Source of the DNA: Epiperipatus broadwayi
Taxonomy: Eukaryota > Onychophora > Udeonychophora > Euonychophora > Peripatidae
Assembly (NCBI GenBank): GCA_028023455.1
Contig: JAQFVV010006203.1
Coordinates: 12,686,348-12,750,347 of the forward strand
Direction of reading: 5' to 3'
DNA length: 64,000 bases
Part shown: positions 38,801 through 50,800 of the stretch, one piece after another
How positions within the stretch are numbered: the first letter of the stretch is position 1
How the letters are laid out: every line of letters starts with the position of its first letter
The notes under the pieces: model-generated
What the model was told of the DNA's origin: nothing
Databases searched by the model: none
The model's input: only the letters and a program-made list of their open reading frames with translations
Translations under genes and position numbers: made by a program

Positions 38801-41800
38801 ATCTCAAGTTTCAACAATAGAGTTAATGCTAAAATCTATACTTTTTTCTTCCCCCAACCCACTTGTTTTTCTAAGAATTACAATTTACAACAAAAAAAAA
38901 TTTAAAAAAAAACTTATCTCCAGATTTTATTGTAACTCAAGATTTAATTAATTTGTAAATAAAAAAATCCATTAAAGAAATACTGATTTTTTTCCAAATA
39001 AAGAAAACTTTAAAACTGATTTAAAAGATTAAAGATAATACGTTATACACCTGGGTCTCGTTTTACGTGATAGATAGGTTCCTCAGAAAACACGCGCAAA
39101 CGAAATCATGCAAAAATAGACATAACTTACATTGAAAAAAGGGGAGGGTGCGGTCTGTGATTTTTCAAAATTCACATAAAAGCAAAGCACCAACGTAAAA
39201 TTACTTTAAAATTTGCGCAAAAAAAATATAAGGAAATAAAATATGACTAATAAAAAATTTCAAATTTAAAAAAAATTGATACAAGACAAACTTTTTTTAA
39301 CTATAATATTTAATTTTATTCAAAATAATATATTTTTATGCATAATTTACAGTACAGTAATTTACATTTTTTATACACGTTTTAATTATTATAGCTATTT
39401 GCAACACGTTCATTTGCAAACAACTAGCGCCAACTTCACACTCATGTTGTAACAGTGGTTTTCTGGTGACAACGTAATTAATCTTTGAGGCGATGATTTT
39501 ATTAATTGTTTATGAAACTAACAACTAAAAATTAAATTCTTATTTTTGTCTTTAATTTTCAATTCGGTTTAAAAATCAAATTTCACATTAATTTCAAGTC
39601 TCCGTAAGTAATTTTTAAATTGTTAATTACAATTAAAAATCAGATTTTAATTTTTAATTGTCAAATTTAATTATGCCCACTGCTATTACTGACCTTTTAA
39701 AAATAAACTTGTGGACACTAAATGATTAATAATTGATTACGTTCTTTTTTAAAAAGCAAAAACAGAATGTGATTTAATTTAATGTGTGTATACATAAAAT
39801 GTGGAAATTATGATTTTAATTTCATTATTGCATAAAATCTTACTATTATAAAGCACTGAAAATATTGAAATTACTAAGATGGAAGTCAAATTCCAATAAT
39901 GTGCTATTACTTTCAATATAACGTAAGTCACAAAATTTATTATTTAAAGTAATAGCGCATTATCGGAGTTCATATACATGGGTTTCTTTTTACGCGGACT
40001 TATTTAACACAATTCCGGTGAAACATGAATCACATAACTTCAAAATCGTGTTAAATAAGTCCGCGTAAAAAGAGACCCAGGTGTATATATTTTTTTCAAC
40101 AAAACTCTACTTTTAACCTATTGACATTACTCATAGTTAAATATATATTTTTACAGATGAGATGGCAGAAAATACCATATCAATATGAATGGTTGAAATA
40201 TTGATGGTGATCTTAATGGCAGTGATTTTATAACGATATTCTTCACAGAAAATTAAATAAGTATTTGAAGAATAAAATATACACTAGAAAATCTTTTAAC
40301 TTTTATGCTCCCTTAAGTTATCTACTCCATCTTATATAATCAATATGCATAACCACATACATATGAAAAAATAAATGATCTCTAATATCCATATTTCATG
40401 CTGAACCAACACTCATCAGTTGGTTTAGATCATTATCTCCCACACATATATATAATCAGTACTCAGTTTATAAAAAATCTTCAAACTTTAATAGACAGAC
40501 TTCAATCTTCTCCATCCTCCAACTCTTCAACCATCCATAGTATTGAAAATCTGATGATGGACTTCTCAAAGCTCTTATTGATGCCAATATTGTCAACCTA
40601 TCCATGTTGACTTTACGTCACTCTGATCCATCATATATAGGACTTTAATATATTCATTTAAATACACAGAAGAGAGATGGGTAGGATTCAGGTTGAATCT
40701 ATAATATTTGAATCCAAGAATAATGTGTATACTGAAATTTAGATGTAATTAGAGAGAATTTCAACACAGACTTTTCATCTTATATAACTGATCCACAAGA
40801 CTACATACATCTGAAAAAGATAATTGACCTCAAATACATATATTTCATGATGAAACAGCACTCATCAATTGGGCCAAATCATTCTTACACACATATATAA
40901 TCAGTGCTCAGTTTATATTAAGATAGAATATCTTCAAACTTAATATAAACTGAGCACTGATTATTTATATGTGTGAGAGATTATGATCTGGAGCAACTGA
41001 TGAGTGCTGGTTCAACAGAAAATACATATATTGGAGATCATTTTCACATGTATGTGATCATGCGTATCGGTTATGTAAGATGGAGTGGATAGCTGAAGGG
41101 AGCTTGAAAGACTGTGTTCAAATCCTCTCTAATTACATCTAATGTTCAGTATATACATTGTACTTGTATTCTAATATGTAAAGCAGAAGTTTAAAGCCAT
41201 TGATAATATGTAATAGAGAAATAAGTAATAAGTACGGCCAAATAAAGTTAAAATAATCTTTTATAATCGGAATTATTATCGCATTCTGCTAATTATCCAC
41301 AAGTTATGCTTTGAAATAGACATTCTCGAAAGTTAACTCAGCAGATTAATGAATGAATTTATTTTAACCTTACTTTGGCCGTACTTATTATTTATTTCTC
41401 TATTGTATTCAAACATTAAAATTGTATTTGGGCATATTTTTATATGCACACATATGTTCTATAGCAGGGGTATCCAACAAGTCGATCGTGATTCACCGGT
41501 CGATCGCGAGAGCTGTCGGGTAACGAGTGAAACAAATTAAGTCAAGATTTTCAGTTTTTTTGTTATTTTTGTTTTTGTTCTAATTTTTTTTTTTTTCAAT
41601 TCTATTCTTAGCCGTATTATTATTGAAAATAATATTTTAAATCTTGATTTAATGTAGCTAATTTGAATTAATAAATATTATTAATAATTACTCATGTTGC
41701 TTTAATTCCCCTGGACATGAGTTTTTGGGCCTGTAAAATAATTATTTTTTACTAGGTAGATATATAAAAATAGTATGTATTTCACACCTCCCTCCACTTT

Positions 41801-44800
41801 GACTACGCCTACGACAACAAGTCGATCGCCTATGACAACAAGTCGATTGCAATACATTTTTAAAATAAAAAGTAGATCTTATGAACACAAAAGTTGGCCA
41901 CCTCTGTTCTATAGGATCAAGATACTTGCGCTGATTAATCTATGCGATGAGGGAATTGAGATGAGGAATGACTTCATAAACAAAATATTTGAAAAAAATC
42001 TTGTAAATTAAATGTAAAATTTCCTCTTCTTTATTAGCTTATTTCTAGCATATTATTAAGTAAATAACTCTTAAATAATATAAAAATCATTGGAATATAA
42101 ACGAAATACTAATAAACATTTAGTGTACATATGTAATACTTTTCAATTGTTGGCTAAACAAAAATTTTATATCTGAGATTTCAAATATTAATTCATATTT
42201 ATTCTATAGGTGTCATATAAGTATAAGTAAACATTTTTGAGCACAGAAAGTAGGGAAGATAAGGAAGTTATGCTGAAGACGTGGGCAAGAGTTGGTAAAG
42301 AGATGAGGATTAAATTTAGTGAAGAAAAATCAAAAGTAATGATGATAAATGCTGTGAAAAGATAGATTTTTTTTTTTTATTAGGGAATATAAAGTTAAGT
42401 GTAGTAAATAGATATAATTATTTGGGAATCGTCCTAAGTAATCAGAGAAATTGCTTGGATGAATGGGAGCAAAAAAGTATAAATAAACCAAAGAAAAGAA
42501 AGGAACTGATAAAGAAATTAACAGTGTTTTCATATAATGAATATCATGTCGCAAAAATTGTATAGAAGGGAGTTGCAATAGCAGGATTAATTTACGGTAA
42601 GATGCATTATGTTTTAATAAAAGGCTGCTAGATTACTTAGAAGAGAAATAGGAAGACTTGCATTAGATGCAGATGTGAGGACGGCAAAGGAGAAATGGAC
42701 TAGTCAAGTTTTTATATGAGAGATGCAACAAGCAAAATGACAATGTTCGGTAGATTGTAATTTATGGACAATAAGAGCATAACCAAAATTGTGTTTAATT
42801 AGGTTATGAGTAAAGAACATGGAACAAAATGAGTGAGAAATGTAATATGATGTGCAGAAGATTTGGATAAAGATTTATGACAGTATACTTATATAAAAGG
42901 TGGGATGATTTTGTTAGGAGAATTGTTGAGTGTTATAATGTCAAGGAATGGGATAGAAGAATAGATGCACTAATAAAAAATAAGGAGTTGTACAGATAGA
43001 GAACTAATATGGAGAATAAAAAAAAATTAAATATATGTGAGTTAATTTATGATAATAGCAAGGAAAGTAATCTACTGTTAAGGTTTGAGCAGGATCGGTA
43101 GCAACAAGGGAGTATACACATATATGGAGAAATATGGGTGATTTAGTCTGCAAGTTATGTAAGGAAGGCATGGAAAATATTAAGCATCTTCTAATTAGAT
43201 GCAAGTGCTTACAAGCAAAAAGGGTACAAATAATGAAGTTGTTGGAGAATTAATATAAATAAAGTGATTATACAGAAAATGGGTTCTTGGTTTTTATGCT
43301 GGGTTTGGAAAAGATAAGGGGAATTTAGATATAAAAGTCATAGATTGGACAAAGATAATGTTGTGGAAATGGGATGGAGTAGAATATGGAAAAAACTTAG
43401 GGTGGGGGAATGGAAAGAGAAGATAAGGTGGCTAACAGATTTCTCTGAGCATAATGACTGACAGATTCCTGACTTCAAGAAAGGAGAAGGCATAGTGCAT
43501 TGCATCGCATCGTGCTTGTGTTTATTGGGTGGTTTTTAAGAGTAAAAATTTAAATTAAAATGACTTTGGGGAAACGTGTAGAAATTGCTCAAAAGCGAAA
43601 AAGAATTTTTCGTAGTCAGAATCTAAAAGACTGGGTTATTTTAAGTGTTACAAAAAAGACTGATCCACTAATATAAAAAAATTCTCCATGGAACACGAAA
43701 GCTAACACTTATTCGAAATTTTGTTCTTCCTTTTCAGAGCTAATAGGTCATTAAGAGTAGTCGCGTTCCTGATTTCTAAACTCATAGCAATAATTTGTAC
43801 GTTTTATAAAGTTCCAATCAATGTTTTATATATATAATGACAAAATTAATCATGATAAACTAAGCGTGAATAAGAAATTATATTACAATAATACCTAGTG
43901 TTTTTTCATACTTAAGACCAAGTATGATAGTTTAATGTCAAAATGACCTTTTGGATTGCACTGACCTTGATTGTGATTTTTTAAATTAAAAAAACAACAA
44001 CTTTATTCCATTTATTTACAAGGATAACTGCATATATATGGGGGGAAGGGGTAATGTAAAAATTTTATATATTGGTTAAAAAGTGATGGGGTATCAGCAT
44101 TAGCAAATATTATAAAAAGAGTAGCGAATATTGAAAAGTTCAAAAATCAATTATTTTTAAAATATTAATTATGTTTCATTTGAAATAACAGACGAGAATG
44201 CAACCAGTGGGCTAACAGATTATGATTCCTGAATTAAAACTTTTAATTTACAAATGTTAACCTTTTTGCATTCACAATGATGAAATCATTTACATCAGAT
44301 AAATACTTTAATAGTTATTATTAATCATTTAAGCTAAAAATTATCATATTATTCCAACCTAGATGTAAATTTTAAATCTTAGTCAATGTTTTTAATTAAA
44401 CATAAATACATTAAATAATTCATTTCATCTCACTTTTTTCATATATAATATTTTTTTAGATATACTTAAAAGTTCCATTTCTTAAAACATGAATAAAGAC
44501 ATTTGAAAAAGGTGAAATATTTCCAAGATGCATTTCATCCTGAATCAGCATTCCTCAGTTGGCCCAAGTGAAATAATTCATTTCATCTCATTTTTTTTCA
44601 TATATAATATTTTTTAAGATATACTTAAAAGTTCCATTTCTTGAACATGAATAAAACCATTTGAAAAAGTTGAAATATTTTTAAGATGCATTTTATACTG
44701 GGCAACACTCTTCAGTTGGCTTCGGTTTTAGTCTCTTTAAATATGTCTTCATTATCTGACCTAGGAAATAATATCATAATCCTTAGCCTAATAAATGACT

Positions 44801-47800
44801 AGAGTAATACATTTGTCTGATATAAATATTGGCAAAGTTATGAATGCAGAAAGTCTTACTCTTGTAAATCAAATTGTAGTAATTTGTATTAATAAGCAGT
44901 GAACACATGATCAAGATGTGTAATAATTTACATCATAGTTCAAATGAAGTATATTGGTCTTTATTCATTAATTTCAAGAAAATATGGTGACATGGAAGTT
45001 TTAAATATATCTAAATAAATAATGGTATGATTAGTTATTGGCTAAGAATGTCATGTGGTATTAGAGCAAAGAAATATGTTTGAGAGCAATATTTCCAATC
45101 AATTGACCAAACTGAGATTTTTAATTTTTCAGTTAGAATATATCCAGAAATATTTGCACTTGAAGTCTCACATCCTACCAATATGCTAATCTTACAAAAC
45201 AAACAATACTTATATGGTTAACTGACTGGTAGGTGCATTAATACTGCAATATGAAAGCTTTGCATTAATTTGATAGTAAAAACATGAACTTAAATGCATT
45301 TTTATTGATTTGAATTCTTACTAAAGTGCCTCAATAACAGTAGCTATCAATGAAAAAGCTATTTTAAAACAAGAGAAAAGTCCACTCAAAACAACTGGTT
45401 ATTCTCTCTTTACAAAAAGGTATATTTCCAGAGTTTGCATGACTTCACCTTTTTTTAAAAACTAAACAAAACATTATACATAATTTTTTATTTGTTTATT
45501 TTTATTATATCTGTTTCCTAGTAAACACATGATGTTTACAATCACTTTTTATTTGAATATATTTATATTTTGTCAAAAAAATTAATCAAATAAAAATTTA
45601 CTAATAACAAACAGGAAATGCTTATTGACAATAAAAAATGTCGTTTTACTATTTGGTAATTATAAGTTAATTCTTACTCTGGAGGTTAAAAATAAACACT
45701 TTTCGTTTGATTATTTATTTCTGTTTATTATTCTTTTTGTTTATTTGCAAAGTTGGTAAATTATTTTTAAGATTACTTTCATTTTTTAAGTTATATTTTT
45801 AACTAAATTTGTAAAAACTGTAAAGTGTAAGTGTTTTAATCATCAAAAATAAAATGCATAAAAAATAGCCACAGATTGCAATTCATAAAATGCATGTTGC
45901 ATAGAAATTAGATACCATTTGAAAATTAAAATTACACAGTAAATTCAAAATTAATTCAGAAATTTTTTAACCTTTTTGTCTATCATTCTAACTTGACATC
46001 ATTGATAAGTTCAAGGAGTTTTTAATGCTTATCCACAGACAAACAAGATTGATCTACCGCTCCCCTTTGTAATACCATGTTTATTAATTAAAAATAACTA
46101 TTTCTTTGCAATATTTAACTTTTTAATTATTGGGGCTCAAAAAATATTTTCTCCTAAGTCCTGGTGATATTTTAATTTTATCTATCTTAATATTCGAGAT
46201 ACCAAATGTACAACAATAAAACATTAATTCTTAGATTTATCAAGCAGAAAATTGTTTTTATTTAATATAAAAAGAACTACATTTTCAGTAGTTGATAATA
46301 TCAATTTACACCCCCATTTTTGGTAAGACTGATATCTAACATCACATTACGATATAGGATTAATTTTTATATATTATTTAGCTTAATTATCTGTTATGAA
46401 CTAAAAAAAAAAGTTTTATTGATGCAATATTTATAATTATTTACTTTTGAAAAAATAATACCTAAATTTAATCTATTATAATTGTAAGTATATTTACAAT
46501 AAAAAATTTTTTTCACCATGTGTGGTATTGTCTCAGGGATTTTTGTCCCTCTTCAGGAAAAAAAAACTTCAACTTCAATTGTAGTGAAATGTAAGCTAGA
46601 CAATGTAAGATAAGGTAAGGGTGCATGGTTATTAAAATTATGTGCTATAATTATAGCTGTTATAATATAATTTTGATTTAATTGTAAACTAATATCTTCC
46701 TAATTTGATTTTAAAGTAAATACAAATTTAGGTTAATTTCACTACCAAATAAGACTAATAGATTAATTTTATTAATACAATTAATCATTTTATTCAAATG
46801 TTTCAGATTTGCAGCTCCTTATATCTATTAAGGATTTCTTTATAGCGGGAACTGAAACTACTGCTACGACATTAAGGTGGGCACTTCTCTATTTAATGCA
46901 TTATCCTGATATTCAAAGCAAGGTTCATTGTGAAATAGATTCAATAATCGGTCCCAACCGATCTCCAACCCTTAAAGACCGAGAAAATCTTCCCTTCACT
47001 GATGCAACGATTATGGAAATTCAACGACATGCAAATATTGTACCTTTATCTGTTGTTCATGCTACCATCCGAGATTTTAATTTATTAGGATTTGATATTC
47101 CCAAAGGCTCATATGTTTTTCCCGATATAACAGCTGTCCACTTTGATTCTAAATATTGGCAAAATCCACACAAATTTGATCCAAATCGATTTTTAAATAC
47201 AGATGGTTCAATTAAAACGAACATAGAAAGCTTTATGCCATTTTCCATTGGTAAGTAATACAACACTTTTGTAGAATATATTGACTTTTTTTTTTACTCT
47301 TGTAATTGCTCTGTATAGTTCGCGGTTTAGTTCGGTTAGTTACAACTCCTAATCAATAGACCATTTAGATTTTTTTTTAATTTATCTTTACACATGTAAG
47401 ATTGACTAATTAATTTATTTATTTTTAGCACAATTAGCTTTTTTTTTCCATAGAGCTAAAACAGAAATTAACAATTTTACTCATGTTTAAATAATATTTG
47501 TATTATTAAAATTCATCTAATTACACACACACAGTAGTACAACCAGCAGTAATATCAACTACCTTAGTTTGAATTTTTCGAGTAACCTTAAAAAGTTTTT
47601 TATGAACTAGGATTTTTTTTCAGATACCTGTTGTAGCTTGTTATCCAATAATGGTCAGTAAATGGGTATTTATAGCTAGAAAATAAGTCATGGATAAATA
47701 AGTACTCAAATCCTCGTTAGTAATTATTATGCTTGGCTGGTACTGTTACATTCTCTATGAAAGACAGTAGGAAAGTTCTTTATTCTATAATAGGGTATTT

Positions 47801-50800
47801 AAAGCTGTTTTGTCTTATTAAATATATGTTAACTCACATCTGACATTCGTATAAATAATATGGTTCTAGCGAGACTATGACAAGCTTAATTTTATAGATT
47901 CCTAGATTCATTATCTAATCCTAGAATCCTTCTATTTTGTTTCTGTTGTTCTCAATTACTGTTTTATTATCAACTTTTTATGCATTACATACATTTCTAA
48001 TGATAAAGTATATAGTTGGATATTATAAATAAAAGACAATGAAAAAAAGGAATGAGGTGTGAACGCTTTCTTTTTTGGAAGTAACAATATACAATGGAGT
48101 AGATGTTGACATCACCAATATTATAAAATGTATGTTTCTTTTAGTTGCACTTAAAACTTTTATAAGGTAATCTGGGTCTTAGTAAGAGGTATATGCTAAT
48201 CAAGTACTATGATAATGCAGAAATCTTATATCGAGAAATTGAAAAAGCAATAAAAAGAGTACTAAAAAAGTTGCATAATGATTTTGTTGGAACAGAATAT
48301 TGAAATGGAAAACTGGTATTTTTACTGCTGTTGAAAATGTTATTGTTTTATATAACAAAAAATCGGGAACATTAAATAATCCTTTTAGCTTTGTCATCTA
48401 ACTGATTTTAATTTATTCAAAATAAATTGATCTAATTTAATTCAATTGCTTTTGTTTTTTTTTAAATTGATTTACCCAAATACTATTTTAAACAATTCTA
48501 CGACCATTTATTATTAATATAATGAAATAAAATCTATATTTCACTTCTATAATAAATATAAAAACTAAATACAGTATTTAGATACTTGAAAATTATCAAA
48601 GCTTGTCTTCAGGTAATATATTCAAACCAGTAATAGCCTAATTCAGCATTTTGGTAATACTAATCTACAAATCATTTTGATATTTTTAGGGTCTTATGGA
48701 AGTCAATATTTAATGACATCAAAACGAAGCCTTACCTGCATATAGATGACTGAAATTTAGAAACAGAATAATTGAAGTATTCAGAACATTGGCTCAAATA
48801 TTTTAATATATAATGAATCAAGAGTGATCTCTGGATGTATGTAACTCAAAACATAATGCTTTTCACAAAAAATAATTAGACACAATTTTATTTGTATTGT
48901 CATTAGTCTGTATATATTTCAACATAATACAATGTTAAACATAAGTGCCAAAATTTCCTAGATCGAGAATCACTTAAGTAATGTAATTTAATAATAATAA
49001 TAATAATAATCATCATCATCATCATCACAGTTTACATCAACTGATAAATTACTGTATTCAGTTTGCCATTTGAGTATTTTACCTTTGATAAATCAATTAT
49101 ACAATTGCTATTATTAGTATTACCAGCACAAAGTCAAATGATTGTTTCAGTTTTTTTTAAATAGGATTAAACTTTATTGATACAAAATGTTTTACAAGGT
49201 AAACATTGATTTACATAGTATAATATGGAGATCTAAAATGATACATTGTATTTTTTGTCCATAGCGTTTCCAAAGATTGATCAACTTGCGAAAATTCTAA
49301 GCATTCATCCATGAGATGATTAATTATTAAAAGTAAACCTTGGTTACAATTAGGAATTATTTGTTAAGCCTAGTGTTCAAATAAGAATAGAGTTTAGGAG
49401 TATAATATTGAAAAATCTGATTTACAGTGGATAAGTTGAGGAATAGGAAAACACTTGAGATAATATAGAATAAGGGCTAAGTCACTCTACTCTTCAGTTC
49501 TCCAAAATGGCCTCGAGTATCTCCAGAAGAGCACAATCCAATATATTTTGGAAGACTTATGGAGAACAAGGAAAAAACTAAGCTTTAAATTGTCTCCGCT
49601 GAAAACACATGAAAAACCATATGAACAGCAAAGGGCCAACCCTTTCAATAACAATTTGGAAATGATAGAAACAAATAAGGCAAATTACTTGCAATTAAAT
49701 CCATTAGGCTAAACTGCAGTTTACTTTACAATAATATATGGATAAAATCATTTGTAGGAACAATGCTAAAAACCCAGCTAAATATAATGTTATTTTTCTT
49801 TTCTTATGATTGAGAAAATCAAAACCAGAAACGATCCCCACAGCATCCTCATCCCAGCTCTCGTACTCAACAGAACTAGGATTTAACCTCCTGGGGCCTC
49901 TCTCGACAATCAGACCATCTCATTCAGTCAGAAAAACTGAGTGAAATGAAGAATTTTCATTAAAAGGCAAAATCACTGTAAAAATCTTTTGAAATTTCAA
50001 TGGCTGCCATATAATTTGCACAGCATTTTTATAAAGGTTGAAATTATTCTTACTTGTGATAACATGTTGGCATAACTTGTATATGAAAAGAGAATCAAGA
50101 AACTCTTCTTTTAAATAGAAATAGTTTTTAAGAAAATTAATTCCTCAAACTAAGACAAAAGGAACTAAAATGGAGAGCCAGAAACAGAATCAACTGGAGT
50201 CCTTGGCTCCCTCTAGTGGATTACTACTATTCTAGTACCATTTTTTGCAAACTAGAATAATCAGTGTTTACCAGATTATAGAGCAATTTATTAATTCCCA
50301 AATCTGATTATTCCCTTGACTTGAGATCCAAAGCTAAAGCAATGTATTTTACTGCATGTAGAAACTATCTTGAATGCCTTTTTTATTATAAAAGCAAAAC
50401 CCAGAAAACAATCTAAGGATTAAGATTAACAAATTGCAGTACCATCCGGTAAAAATTGATTATCAAGTTTGCAATAGATAATCCTAGAGTATGAAAAAAA
50501 ATACTCTCTATTAATATTGTTGTTGCTGTTAATGCATTAGACTAGATTTGAACTAGTCTGACTCGTTCTTGATTCTTCTGCCACAATTAATAGTTGTTTT
50601 ATTTTCTTCTATGAAAAAACGTCACTATATTTATTTTGATTTTCACAAATCTATGTATTTACTTGCAATTATATATATATATGTTCTTCTGTAAGAAAAT
50701 ATTCCAGTGCATATCTGAACTTCAAACAGCCAACTCTATCCTTTTGAATCAGCTGTTTGAAGTTCAGACTTTATATTTATTCACAGAGGGCATTGCTGAA

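Larger units (their letters stand above)
32705..46806 (+). other. P450 intron 2 (14.1 kb)
   Basis: Phase 1 intron, donor GTGAGT, acceptor AATGTTTCAG. Joining A to AT gives N290 and the stretch NLQLLISIKDFFIAGTETT. It is packed with repeats (foldback A, LINE relics, pogo-like, hAT, inverted repeat), listed separately. Parts of 34450-36250, 36540-37550 and 44730-46800 contain only AT-rich sequence in which I see no gene. Confidence 0.88.

Noticed and set aside
49500-50240. LINE reverse transcriptase on the minus strand
   Set aside because: Some frames look protein-like, but no RT motif appears in order, so I left it unassigned.
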